This document shows positions 23,221-32,622 of a stretch of 43,926 nucleotides of DNA, piece by piece. Below the pieces are notes generated by a model. That model was not told where the DNA came from and did not search any database. It saw only the letters and a list, made by a program, of their open reading frames with translations. The position numbers and the translations under genes are program-made. The stretch's first letter is position 1. Each line of letters starts with the position of its first letter. This stretch comes from Candidatus Gastranaerophilales bacterium. Its GTDB lineage: Bacteria; Cyanobacteriota; Vampirovibrionia; Gastranaerophilales; Gastranaerophilaceae. The stretch covers positions 1 through 43,926 of the forward strand of contig CANPYW010000017.1 of the NCBI GenBank assembly GCA_947588745.1, read 5' to 3'.

Positions 23221-23585
23221 TGTCGAAGATGGGAGCCTCTTGTTCGTTCGCATTAAACGGCGTTTCGGATTTTGTTTTCGGCTGCTTTGCAGCTTTCAAA
23301 CAAACTTCCTTCAGCCTCTATCTCTCACGCTCGAACCCTTGACCGAGCTTTGCCCGGTGTGGGTTCTCCTCCCTTTTCTCTATTCATTTTCACACTAAAA
23401 AATGTCGAAGATGGGAGTCTCTTGTTCGTTCGCATTAAACGGCGTTTCGGATTTTGTTTTCGGCTGCTTTGCAGCTTTCAAACAAACTTCCTTCAGCCTC
23501 TGCTCACTCACGCTCGAACCCTTGACCGAGCTTTGCCCGGTGTGGGTTCTCCTCCCTTTTCTCTATTCCTTTACACACTAAAAAA
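23221..23585. repeat. two tandem copies of a 182-183 bp repeat seeded by the tRNA-Leu 3' end
   Basis: Copy 1 (23221-23402) and copy 2 (23403-23585) are nearly identical and richer in G+C than the surroundings. Each begins with TGTCGAAGATGGGAG, the 3' end of the adjoining tRNA-Leu (read in antisense), which then starts a third time at 23586 as part of the real tRNA. Each unit has a GCTGC-TTT-GCAGC hairpin and a near-palindrome ACCGAGC-TTT-GCCCGGT. Copies differ at a few sites (GGGAGCC/GGGAGTC, TCTATCTCTCACG/TCTGCTCACTCACG). An open frame across both is a by-product of the repeats, not a gene. The 227 bases between hsp20 and copy 1 hold the hsp20 upstream region and nothing else I recognise. 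Confidence 0.85.
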
Positions 23586-23667
23586 TGTCGAAGATGGGAG
23601 TCGAACCCACAAAGCGTAAGCCACATGAACCTGAATCATGCGCGTCTACCAATTTCGCCACTTCGAC
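23586..23667 (-). tRNA. tRNA-Leu (CAG)
   Basis: On the minus strand, acceptor GTCGAAG pairs with CTTCGAC, the anticodon stem CATGA/TCATG carries loop TTCAGGT (anticodon CAG, Leu), a long variable arm (GGCTTACGCTT region) marks a type II tRNA, and the T arm reads GTGGG-TTCGACT-CCCAT. Discriminator is A, as in Leu tRNAs. CCA is not encoded. A TGATAGAAT extended -10-like sequence lies 11-20 bases upstream of the 5' end. Confidence 0.95.
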
Positions 23668-23837
23668 ATTTTTCTTATTCTATCACAAATACTCTTTGCA
23701 AACTACATTTTTTCCGGATGATTTGAATTTGATAAAACTATCTCTCTATACTCGTTTTTATCAATATCAACACCCATATTTTTTATATTGATTATAAATT
23801 TCTTTTTTTTTACACGTTTTTTCTTATCATTTTCCAT

Positions 23838-26800
23838 TTATAACGCAGCCGTTTCTTTTTTCACTCTGTATTTTTCAATACTGTCATAAGTTAAATCAGG
23901 ATGTTTCATATAATATTTCAACGCTTCCAAATACGCTTTTGCGGTATCCAGCACCGTAAAGCAAGGTGTCGAATACATTTCGGCAATGGTTCTTATTAAA
24001 AAGCCTCTGTCTTCAGACCCGTATCTTACGGAATTATTATTCGTCGTGGGCGTATTAATTATAAAACACAAATCTTTATTTTTCATATCACGCTGAATTT
24101 TCTTAATATCAAACTTTTCTATCTCTTTGGATTCGATATTATGCAACTTTAAAAACTTATGAGTACCCGTTGTTGCAACCAGCCGATACCCCAATTCCAC
24201 CAATGTTTGTGCAACTTCAACCGATGCTTCTTTATAATGGTCATTTATTGATATCAAAACATTTCCACGCTCTTTGGGAAGTTTATACCCCGCAGCCAAA
24301 AATCCTTTAACCAATGCTCTTTCATAGCTCGTATCAATGCCCAAAACTTCACCCGTTGATTTCATTTCGGGGGCTAATGCCGGGTCTATTCTGTTTAATT
24401 TTTGGAATGAAAAGATTGGAACTTTTGCACAAACTAGGCTAGTTTCCTCCGCTAATCCGATTTTATAGCCCTGTTCGGGTATTGTTTTGCCTAAAATTGC
24501 ATCTATTGCAATTTTCACCATCGGAATACCCGTAACTTTACTTAAAATAGGCACCGTTCTTGAAGCTCTCGGATTAACTTCGATAATATACGCTATATCA
24601 TCTTTTAACACAAACTGAATATTCATTAATCCTTTTACTTTTAGTGCTTTTGCTATTTTCTTGGTATATAATACCAAATTTTCTATTACATTTTTCGGAA
24701 TGGTTCTTGTCGGATATAACGCAATGGAATCGCCCGAATGTACGCCCGCTCTTTCTATATGTTCCGTTATTGCGGGTATAAGCACGTTTTCTCCGTCCGC
24801 TATCGCATCAAGTTCAAGCTCCGTTCCCTCAATATACTGGTCGATTAATATAGGATGCTCATCCGAAAACTTTAATGCACCCTCTATGTACGAAATAAGT
24901 TCTTCACGATTATAAACCACCTGCATTCCACGTCCGCCTATTACGTATGAAGGTCGGACAAGCAAGGGATATCCCAGCATTTTGGCAACATTTAACGCTT
25001 CAGATTGGTTTCTTACCGCACAACCTTTAGGTTGCGGAATATTGAGTTCTCTCAAAAGACTTTCAAATAACTTTCTATCTTCGGCGGCATTTATCGATTC
25101 CATGGATGTTCCGAGAATTTTTATACCTCGCTCGTATAATTTCGGAGCTAAATTGATTGCCGTCTGACCGCCAAATTGAACCAATACACCCTCGGGATTT
25201 TCTTTTTCAATTATGTTCATTATATTTTCTATGTGCATCGGTTCAAAATATAATTTATCTGCCACATCAAAGTCGGTACTTAATGTTTCGGGATTTGAAT
25301 TTACTATTAACGACTTATAATTATGGTTTCTAACCTCCCATGCGGCATGAACCGAGCAATAATCAAATTCTATTCCCTGTCCTATTCTAATCGGCCCCGA
25401 ACCCAAAATAAGTATCTTTTTACTTGTATTATCAACTTCACTTTCGTCAATTTCGTTATAAGTCGAATAATAATACGGGGTATAAGCCTTAAACTCCGCA
25501 GCACAGGTATCCACTATTTTAAATGAAGCACTTATTGAGTTATCTTTTTTTATTTTTTCTATTTCACTTATCGATTTTCTTGTGAATGCGGCTATTTCTT
25601 CATCCAAAAACCCTTTTTCCTTTGCCTGAGTATACAACGCCGTAGTCAAAGTTTCGCTTCTCAACTTATTCTCGAAATCCACAAGATTTTTTATTTTATA
25701 AATAAACCATTTGTCTATTTTGGTAATTTTATTTATCTCATTTACTGATATACCCCTGTTTATAGCCTCTGCAACTCTGAATATTCTTCTGTCATCCTGA
25801 ACATGAAGCAATGCTTTTAATTCTTCCTCGCTGCATTCTATATGTCTGCCTCTTAATAATCCCGTATATTTTGACTCTATTGAAGTAACGGCTTTTTTAA
25901 ACGAACTTTCGAAAGTCCTGCCTATTGCCATTACTTCTCCGGTTGCTTTCATTTTTGTACCCAAAATTCTGTCGCCGTGTTTAAATTTATCAAACGGCCA
26001 TTTCGGTATTTTTGTTACAACATAATCCAATGCGGGTTCAAATGCCGCAACCGTTTTTTTCGTAATCGAGTTCGGAATTTCGTGCAATTCATACCCTATT
26101 GCTATTTTTGCGGTTATTTTTGCAATGGGATACCCCGTAGCCTTTGACGCCAATGCCGAAGAACGGCTTACACGAGGATTTACCTCTATTACATAATACT
26201 GATTACTTACAGTATCAAGTGCAAATTGAACGTTACAACCGCCCTCTATCTTTAAAGCCCTTATAATTTTTAATGCCGCACTTCTTAACATCTGGCATTC
26301 TTTATTTGTTAAAGTCTGAGTAGGAGCTACAACAAAGCTGTCACCCGTATGAATTCCTATCGGGTCTATATTTTCCATATTGCATATTGCAATAGCCGTA
26401 TTATTTGCGTCCCTGATTACTTCATATTCGATTTCTTTATAACCCGCAATGCTTTTTTCCACAAGCACTTGAGAAATAGGGCTTAATGACAATCCCGTAT
26501 AAACTATTTCTTCGTATTCGTTATAATTATTCGCAATTCCGCCGCCTGTTCCGCCCAGCGTGTATGCAGGTCTTACTATTATCGGGAAACCTATTTTTTG
26601 TGCAAATTTTTTGGCTTCCTCATAATCGGATACTATATCGCTTTCGGGTATCGGTTCGCCTATTTCCAACATCAAATTTTTAAAGAGTTCTCTGTCTTCA
26701 GCCTTTTTTATCGCTTCAAGCTTCGTACCCAATAATGCCACGTTAAATTCTTCCAATATCCCGGCTTCCGAAAGTTTAACGGCAAGGTTCAACCCCGTCT

Positions 26801-27077
26801 GTCCGCCCAATGTGGCTATTACACCGTCGGGTCTTTCTTTTTCGATAATATATCTTAAAGCCTCTATTGTTAACGGTTCTATATATACCTTATCCGCTAT
26901 GTTTTCATCGGTCATAATCGTTGCGGGGTTTGAGTTTACCAATATTACCTCAATATTTTCTTCCCTTAATGCACGACATGCCTGCACTCCCGCATAATCA
27001 AATTCTGCCGCCTGTCCGATTACAATCGGGCCCGAACCGATAACCAATACTTTTTTTATATTTTTATTTAAAGGCAT
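23838..27077 (-). CDS. carB: carbamoyl-phosphate synthase large subunit
   Basis: 1079 residues, the family's usual length. Two homologous halves each carry an ATP-grasp domain: GSGPIVIGQAAEFDYAG then RPAYTLGGTGGGIA in the first, GSGPIRIGQGIEFDYCS then RPSYVIGGRGMQVV in the second, with EVNPRVSRSSALASKATGYP and EVNPRASRTVPILSKVTGIP closing each. A C-terminal MGS-like allosteric domain (about 940-1079) includes LVATTGTHKFL, where nucleotides usually bind. It makes carbamoyl phosphate from bicarbonate, ammonia and two ATP. It is the last gene of the pyrimidine operon, 18 bases after the fused PyrF-CarA gene. Confidence 0.98.
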   Translation of the reverse strand: MPLNKNIKKVLVIGSGPIVIGQAAEFDYAGVQACRALREENIEVILVNSNPATIMTDENIADKVYIEPLTIEALRYIIEKERPDGVIATLGGQTGLNLAVKLSEAGILEEFNVALLGTKLEAIKKAEDRELFKNLMLEIGEPIPESDIVSDYEEAKKFAQKIGFPIIVRPAYTLGGTGGGIANNYNEYEEIVYTGLSLSPISQVLVEKSIAGYKEIEYEVIRDANNTAIAICNMENIDPIGIHTGDSFVVAPTQTLTNKECQMLRSAALKIIRALKIEGGCNVQFALDTVSNQYYVIEVNPRVSRSSALASKATGYPIAKITAKIAIGYELHEIPNSITKKTVAAFEPALDYVVTKIPKWPFDKFKHGDRILGTKMKATGEVMAIGRTFESSFKKAVTSIESKYTGLLRGRHIECSEEELKALLHVQDDRRIFRVAEAINRGISVNEINKITKIDKWFIYKIKNLVDFENKLRSETLTTALYTQAKEKGFLDEEIAAFTRKSISEIEKIKKDNSISASFKIVDTCAAEFKAYTPYYYSTYNEIDESEVDNTSKKILILGSGPIRIGQGIEFDYCSVHAAWEVRNHNYKSLIVNSNPETLSTDFDVADKLYFEPMHIENIMNIIEKENPEGVLVQFGGQTAINLAPKLYERGIKILGTSMESINAAEDRKLFESLLRELNIPQPKGCAVRNQSEALNVAKMLGYPLLVRPSYVIGGRGMQVVYNREELISYIEGALKFSDEHPILIDQYIEGTELELDAIADGENVLIPAITEHIERAGVHSGDSIALYPTRTIPKNVIENLVLYTKKIAKALKVKGLMNIQFVLKDDIAYIIEVNPRASRTVPILSKVTGIPMVKIAIDAILGKTIPEQGYKIGLAEETSLVCAKVPIFSFQKLNRIDPALAPEMKSTGEVLGIDTSYERALVKGFLAAGYKLPKERGNVLISINDHYKEASVEVAQTLVELGYRLVATTGTHKFLKLHNIESKEIEKFDIKKIQRDMKNKDLCFIINTPTTNNNSVRYGSEDRGFLIRTIAEMYSTPCFTVLDTAKAYLEALKYYMKHPDLTYDSIEKYRVKKETAAL

Positions 27078-27095
27078 TTTATTTTCTCTTTCTTT

Positions 27096-28931
27096 TTAAA
27101 TACATACTTTTTTGCTGTTTTCGACTTCTTTAATCCATTCGGTCATTATCACATTTGCGTCATAAGGTCCTGCGGTTAATTCGGGGTGGAACTGAACTGT
27201 TTTTATATTATATTTCGGATAGCACATACCCTCGACCGTTTTATCGTTCAAATTTATATATATGACTTCGGCATCTTTAGGCAGTGTTGATTCATCAACA
27301 GCATAGTTGTGATTTTGAGAAGTCATATATATTTCTTTTGTTTTAACGTTCATAACAGGGTGATTACCGCCTCTGTGACCGTATTTCAGCTTAAACGTTT
27401 TTGCTCCGACCGCAATGGATAATATTTGGTGACCTAAGCATATTCCGTACAATTTAATTTTACCCAAAAGATTTTTTGCCGTTTCTATCGCCTGCAATGC
27501 ATCTTCCGGATTACCGGGGCCATTTGATATTAAAACGGCATCAAAATTTCCGCTTAATATTTCATCGGCTTTAACATCTGCGGGGAATATTGTGATATCG
27601 CAATTTAAACTTTTTAAATTATCAACAATACTCTTTTTTATCCCCATGTCAATTATTGCAAGCTTTATTCCCGTTCCGAAATATCTTTCGGTTTTATATG
27701 CGGTTACTTCAAGCGTTATATCTTTACTTATTTTATAGTCTTTCATTTTTTGTTTTATTTCGGAGGTAATGTCACCTGTTGTTATTGCACAATTCATCGC
27801 TCCGCAATTTCTTATAATTTGAGTAAGATACCTCGTATCAACTCCTTTTAAACCGACAATATTGTTTTGTTTTAAATAATCGCCCAATGATACGCTGCTT
27901 TTATAATGTGATTCGTTCTCACACAAGTTTTTTACAACAAAACCTTTCGCATATATTCTTCCGCTCTCGTTATCATCTTTATTTATGCCGTAATTTCCTA
28001 TTTCGGGATACGTCATAACTATTGCCTGTCCCGCATAAGAAGGGTCGGTTAATATTTCCTGATATCCGACCATTGAAGTATTAAACACGATTTCTCCGTA
28101 TGCGGTTCCGTCTGCACCGATGGATTCACCCTCAAATATCATTCCGTTTTCAAGCAGCAGTTTGCCTTTTGATACAGCATAAGATTTATTTTGAGTTAAC
28201 AGTGCATTTTCTATCTCGTCATAAATCATTTTTATTGCTTTTACTCTATCTTCGGCATTTGTAACCGCACGTCCGATTACAAGATAATCAGCCCCCTCTT
28301 TTACGGCAACACCCGGGGTCGCAAGCCGTTTCTGGTCGTTTTTATCTGCCCAATCGGGTCTTATTCCCGGACACAATACCTTAAAATCTTTTCCGCATGC
28401 CTGTTTTATTTTCCTTGCTTCCCACACGCTCGCAACAACACCGTCCAATCCCGCTTTTTTGGCGGTTACCGCAAGATGAAGTGCATAATCGTTAGGTTTG
28501 TATGGAACTTTTAGTTCGTTTTGCAAAATTTCTTCGCTAATACTTGTTAAAACGGTAACTCCCAATATGGTCGGATTTTCTTTCCCCTGAGCTTTTGCGG
28601 CACTTCTTGCGGCTTCAACGGCTCTTTTCATCATTTCTTCGCCGCCCGTCGTATGCAGATTAAAAAATGAAGCTCCGTTTCGAACGATATTTTCTGCCGC
28701 TTTTGCCACCGTATTGGGAATATCGTGCAATTTTACGTCAAAGAAAAATTTAATATTTTGTTCTTTCATAAAATTAAATATTTCATATCCGTTTCCCGTA
28801 TACATTTGCAGACCGACTTTAAATACGCCCACATAATCTTTCAGCTCGGTAATCAATGATTTTGCCTGTTCCACACTGTCCACATCAAGTGCAAGCACTA
28901 TTTTTTCTTTTATTTCAGGTTTTATTTGCAT
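27096..28931 (-). CDS. pyrF-carA: fused OMP decarboxylase (PyrF) and carbamoyl-phosphate synthase small subunit (CarA)
   Basis: 611 residues in one frame. Residues 1-242 are a complete OMP decarboxylase: LALDVDS, FKVG, FFDVKLHDIPNT with the catalytic Asp-Lys-x-x-Asp (D65, K67, D70) and VIGRAVTNA. After a linker of about 10 residues, 253-611 are a complete CarA: N-terminal domain (LLLENGMIFEGESIG, NTSMVGYQEILTDPSY) and a class I glutaminase with ISNGPGNP, nucleophile C498 in YGICLGHQI, and H582/E584 in VQFHPE. The first half performs the last step to UMP and the second supplies ammonia to CarB for the first step. Both parts keep normal length and key residues, so this is a functional fusion rather than a sequencing artefact in appearance. 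It sits between pyrC and carB. Confidence 0.93.
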   Translation of the reverse strand: MQIKPEIKEKIVLALDVDSVEQAKSLITELKDYVGVFKVGLQMYTGNGYEIFNFMKEQNIKFFFDVKLHDIPNTVAKAAENIVRNGASFFNLHTTGGEEMMKRAVEAARSAAKAQGKENPTILGVTVLTSISEEILQNELKVPYKPNDYALHLAVTAKKAGLDGVVASVWEARKIKQACGKDFKVLCPGIRPDWADKNDQKRLATPGVAVKEGADYLVIGRAVTNAEDRVKAIKMIYDEIENALLTQNKSYAVSKGKLLLENGMIFEGESIGADGTAYGEIVFNTSMVGYQEILTDPSYAGQAIVMTYPEIGNYGINKDDNESGRIYAKGFVVKNLCENESHYKSSVSLGDYLKQNNIVGLKGVDTRYLTQIIRNCGAMNCAITTGDITSEIKQKMKDYKISKDITLEVTAYKTERYFGTGIKLAIIDMGIKKSIVDNLKSLNCDITIFPADVKADEILSGNFDAVLISNGPGNPEDALQAIETAKNLLGKIKLYGICLGHQILSIAVGAKTFKLKYGHRGGNHPVMNVKTKEIYMTSQNHNYAVDESTLPKDAEVIYINLNDKTVEGMCYPKYNIKTVQFHPELTAGPYDANVIMTEWIKEVENSKKVCI

Positions 28932-28936
28932 TATTC

Positions 28937-30211
28937 TTATCCTATATTTATTATTTTACCTTTTATAATTGTCATTTTCACTTTGCCTTTCAGTTTATAT
29001 TTATCAAAAGGCGAAATTCTGCATTTGGATTTGAATTGCGAAGCATCAACAATCGTTTCTTCATTCAAATCAAATACCGTCAAATTGGCATAATGCCCCG
29101 TTTCTATTTTTCCCTGTTCGGAAAGATTTAGTATCTTTGCGGGATTATACGTCAATTTTTTTATTGCTTGCGTAAGAGTAAGCCTTCCGCTATGCACCAA
29201 ATATGTTAAAGTTACTCCCAATGCCGTTTCGAACCCCGCAATGCCCATGGGTGCTTCCTGAATGGGAAGCTGTTTTTCCCGTATCGTATGAGGAGCATGG
29301 TCTGTAGCTATTACATCTATTGTGCCATCCTTTAAGCCCTCAATTATTGCTTCTCTGTCTTCCTTTGTTCTTAAAGGGGGATTTACCTTATATTTTGCGT
29401 CATAATCCGTTATATCGTCTTCCGTAAGGCTGAAATAATGCGGTGCAGTTTCCGCAGTAACTTTCAACCCCGATTTTTTTGCCTCTCTTATCAATTCGAC
29501 CGAGCGTTTTGTCGAAACGTGGGCAAAATGATATCTTCCGTTTACGCTTGCCACTATTTCCAATTCTCGTGCAATGGCTGAAGTTTCCGTTATTGCGGGA
29601 ATACCCTTTAATCCGAGTCTTGTACTTATTTTCCCTTCGTTAATCACACCTTTATTTGCGAGTGATAAGTCCTCGGAATGAGATATAATTATCGAATCGT
29701 GCGAATTAATATATTTTAGAGCTTCTCTTAACAAACGCATATTTTGAACGGGTCTGCCGTCATCGGAGAATGCAACGGCACCGTTTGCCAAAAGTTCGGA
29801 TACGTTAACGATTTTTTCGCCCGCCTGTCCTTTTGTAACCGCACATATCGGATAAAAGCCTATTTCCGAAACTTCCTTTGCCTTTCGTATTTCATAAGTA
29901 AGCGTTGAAGTATTATCCACCGCAGGATTGGTATTTGCCATAGGACATATAGCGGTGTAGCCTCCATATATTGCGGATAAAATACCTGTTTTTACGGTTT
30001 CTTTTGCACTGTAACCGGGTTCTCGCAAATGACAATGCATTTCAACAAACCCCGGAGATATATATTTACCCGTTAAATCCACAATTTCTTCATTATTTTC
30101 GGGCAACAAATTTTTTCCGATTTCTTTTATTTTTTCGCCCTCGGTTCTTATGTCCGAAACCGCTTCAAAATCATTTGCGGGATTAATCACTACGGCATTT
30201 TTAAGAAGCAT
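28937..30211 (-). CDS. pyrC: dihydroorotase
   Basis: 424 residues of the class I amidohydrolase type. Zinc ligands HCH at 59-61 in EMHCHLREPG, YGGYTAICPMANTNPAV for substrate binding, HFAHVST, AETAPHYFSLTEDD and VIATDHAPHT with the catalytic Asp. It closes carbamoyl aspartate to dihydroorotate. The stop is 5 bases before the PyrF-CarA start and its own start abuts the pyrB stop. Confidence 0.97.
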   Translation of the reverse strand: MLLKNAVVINPANDFEAVSDIRTEGEKIKEIGKNLLPENNEEIVDLTGKYISPGFVEMHCHLREPGYSAKETVKTGILSAIYGGYTAICPMANTNPAVDNTSTLTYEIRKAKEVSEIGFYPICAVTKGQAGEKIVNVSELLANGAVAFSDDGRPVQNMRLLREALKYINSHDSIIISHSEDLSLANKGVINEGKISTRLGLKGIPAITETSAIARELEIVASVNGRYHFAHVSTKRSVELIREAKKSGLKVTAETAPHYFSLTEDDITDYDAKYKVNPPLRTKEDREAIIEGLKDGTIDVIATDHAPHTIREKQLPIQEAPMGIAGFETALGVTLTYLVHSGRLTLTQAIKKLTYNPAKILNLSEQGKIETGHYANLTVFDLNEETIVDASQFKSKCRISPFDKYKLKGKVKMTIIKGKIINIG

Positions 30212-31126
30212 TTAAACCTCTTTTCTTTCTTTTAAAAGCGTATTTAAAACCGCCATTCTAACATACACTCCGTTTTGAGCCTGTTCAAGTATTGTTGTAC
30301 CGAGCTTGTTATCCAATATTTCGGAAGATACTTCAATATTTCTGTTGGCAGGCCCCGGATGCATTAAAATAACGTCTTTTGCGGCATAACGTTTTAACAA
30401 ATCGGTATCGATTTCATAAAGTCTTTTGTATTCGGAGGAATCGGGATATCCGTCCGTTTCGTGTCTTTCATTTTGAACCCTTAAAGCCATGACTATATTT
30501 GCACCTTCCACTGCGGATTTTATATCACTGTGATATTTGACATTAAACGCTTCCGTATTTTCAAACTGAAGATAAGCAGGTGCACACAAATGAATATCCG
30601 CATTAAATTTGGATAATAAATGGATATTCGACTTTGCTACTCTGCTGTGAAGCACATCTCCTATTATTGCAACTTTTTTATTTTCTATACCGCCCGTTTT
30701 TTCAAGCATTGTATAAAAATCCAAAAGTGCCTGAGTAGGATGTTCGTGTGTTCCGTCGCCTCCGTTTATAAAAATCATCGGATATTTTACCTGACTTAAT
30801 ACGTTATTTATAATTCCCGAATAGCCGTGTCTTATGACTACGGCATTCACGCCGAGGAAATACAGGTTTTCCATTGTATCTTTTAAGCTTTCGCCTTTTG
30901 ACATGGAAGAATGAAGCGTATCAAAATTAATAACGTTCATTTGAAGTTTTTTTGCCGCTATTTCAAAACTGCACCTTGTTCTTGTCGAATTTTCATAAAA
31001 CATCAATGCCAAAGTTTTTTGTGCGACATCGGATTTTTTTGCACCGTTTTTAAACTCTCTCGCCAAATTAATTATATTTAAAATATCTTCTTTTGAAATA
31101 CTTTGAATATCAATTAAATGCTTCAT
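30212..31126 (-). CDS. pyrB: aspartate carbamoyltransferase catalytic subunit
   Basis: 304 residues. Carbamoyl phosphate loop STRTR (47-51) in ENSTRTRCSFE, SMSKGESLKDT, HPTQALLD, and the C-terminal MHPGPANRNIEVS for aspartate. It joins carbamoyl phosphate and aspartate. No pyrI regulatory gene is nearby, so the enzyme is probably of the unregulated trimer type. The start shares a base with the pyrE stop. Confidence 0.97.
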   Translation of the reverse strand: MKHLIDIQSISKEDILNIINLAREFKNGAKKSDVAQKTLALMFYENSTRTRCSFEIAAKKLQMNVINFDTLHSSMSKGESLKDTMENLYFLGVNAVVIRHGYSGIINNVLSQVKYPMIFINGGDGTHEHPTQALLDFYTMLEKTGGIENKKVAIIGDVLHSRVAKSNIHLLSKFNADIHLCAPAYLQFENTEAFNVKYHSDIKSAVEGANIVMALRVQNERHETDGYPDSSEYKRLYEIDTDLLKRYAAKDVILMHPGPANRNIEVSSEILDNKLGTTILEQAQNGVYVRMAVLNTLLKERKEV

Positions 31127-31701
31127 TATGCTTTTGCCTTTTCTTCTCTGCTTCCGGGTTTTACAACGGGAATGCTTTCTTTACACAGCGGACAATCTTG
31201 CGGTTCATAGGTTACGGGGTCTATTTGCATAAGTGATTTTATGTTATAAGGAGTTTGTCCTTTTGTTCTGTCCACAATGCAGCCCACCGCAACGATTTCA
31301 ACACCGTAATCTTTTATTGCTTCCGTTGTTTCCTTTATTGTCCTTGCCGTAGTAATTACATCTTCAATTATTACGACTTTTTCGCCTTTTTTTAACGTAT
31401 ATCCTCTTCTTAATTGCATAATTCCGTCTTTTCTTTCGACGAAAAGATTACGTTTCTTTGCCTGTTTAGCGGTTTCGTATCCTATTATAACGGCACCTAT
31501 GGCGGGGGCAACAATTGTATCAAATTCGACATCGGCAAGTTTTTCCGCCAATTTTTTACCCAATTGTTCGGTTATTTCGGGATACTGATAGAGTTTTGCA
31601 CATTGAAAATATATATCCGAATGCAATCCCGACGTAAGACAAAAATGTCCTTTTAATACACCCTCTGCTTTTTCAAGTAAATCCAATACCTCGTTTGACA
31701 T
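31126..31701 (-). CDS. pyrE: orotate phosphoribosyltransferase
   Basis: 191 residues. The PRPP-binding motif is VVIIEDVITTARTIKE, with APAIGAVIIGYETAKQ and LFVERKDGIMQLRRGY before it. The C-terminal tail has DCPLCKESIP, a CxxC seen in the longer bacterial subtype. It makes OMP from orotate and PRPP. It abuts the pyrD stop directly. Confidence 0.96.
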   Translation of the reverse strand: MSNEVLDLLEKAEGVLKGHFCLTSGLHSDIYFQCAKLYQYPEITEQLGKKLAEKLADVEFDTIVAPAIGAVIIGYETAKQAKKRNLFVERKDGIMQLRRGYTLKKGEKVVIIEDVITTARTIKETTEAIKDYGVEIVAVGCIVDRTKGQTPYNIKSLMQIDPVTYEPQDCPLCKESIPVVKPGSREEKAKA

Positions 31702-32622
31702 TTATCTCCTCAATTCTTTTTTCATTTCGTCCAAATCTTTAAATCCGTTTTTTACGACGTAATTTTCAAGCTCCTTTACAAGTTTTAAAGCCGTATCGGG
31801 ATATGTAAAATTAGCCGTACCTATTTGAACGGCCTGAGCTCCAGCCGCAAAAAATTCAATCACATCATCAATATCTTCTATTCCGCCAATGCCGATTATC
31901 GGTATATTCACCGTATTATACAACCTTAATACGGCATTTACGGCTACGGGTTTTATTCCTCTGCCCGAATATCCCCCCTGAACCATTGTTTTTACAAACT
32001 TTCCGTTTATACAATTTACTTTTAAGGAAGTTCCTTTTAATGTATTTATTGCACTTATTGCATCTGCACCCGCTTTTTCCGCTGCGGCACCCGTTTTTTC
32101 TATAGATGTAACATTCGGTGTCAATTTAACCGCCAAAAAGCCTTTGTATACTTCTCTAACGCTTTTAACAAGGTCATATAGCACATTTTCATCAACCCCG
32201 AATTCCAAACAGCCCGATTTTACGTTAGGGCAAGACACATTCATCTCTATAGCCTTTATATTATTCGTTTGACAAATTGTTGCAAGTCGAACGTACTCAT
32301 CAAATGACGAACCTGCAATATTCATGATATATTCGATGTTTTTTGATTTTAAAACGGGAGATTTTGTTTCCAAAAACTTTTCAATACCCACATTTTCAAG
32401 CCCTATGGAATTTATCATGCCTGCTTTTGTTTCGGTTATTCTGTTATGTTCGTTACCCTCACGAGGATTTAAAGATATTGCTTTTGTAACGATTGCACCC
32501 AATTGCGAAACATCAATAAAATCGTCATATTCATCCGTATAGCCGTAAGTACCCGATGCTGTCATTATGGGATTTTTCAATTTCAGTCCGTTTAAATTTA
32601 CATCCAAAATACCCATTACCAA
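31702..32622 (-). CDS. pyrD: dihydroorotate dehydrogenase, class 1B catalytic subunit
   Basis: 306 residues. LKNPIMTASGTYGY at the start, EMNVSCPNVK with the catalytic Cys of class 1, AVKLTPNVTS and GIGGIEDIDD for FMN binding. Class 1B enzymes pair with PyrK to pass electrons to NAD, and pyrK is directly upstream (7-base overlap). The first Met is followed by a second two codons later (MVMGIL); either may be used. Confidence 0.95.
   Translation of the reverse strand: MVMGILDVNLNGLKLKNPIMTASGTYGYTDEYDDFIDVSQLGAIVTKAISLNPREGNEHNRITETKAGMINSIGLENVGIEKFLETKSPVLKSKNIEYIMNIAGSSFDEYVRLATICQTNNIKAIEMNVSCPNVKSGCLEFGVDENVLYDLVKSVREVYKGFLAVKLTPNVTSIEKTGAAAEKAGADAISAINTLKGTSLKVNCINGKFVKTMVQGGYSGRGIKPVAVNAVLRLYNTVNIPIIGIGGIEDIDDVIEFFAAGAQAVQIGTANFTYPDTALKLVKELENYVVKNGFKDLDEMKKELRR

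Noticed and set aside
23330-23360. T-arm-like sequence (TTCGA) in the tandem repeat as a third tRNA
   Set aside because: No acceptor or anticodon stem can be formed around it.
23272-23619. Open frame of 115 codons on the plus strand with internal repeats
   Set aside because: It is made by the tandem 182-bp repeat and ends in antisense tRNA-Leu; the SRTHK-type tail is a typical tRNA artefact.
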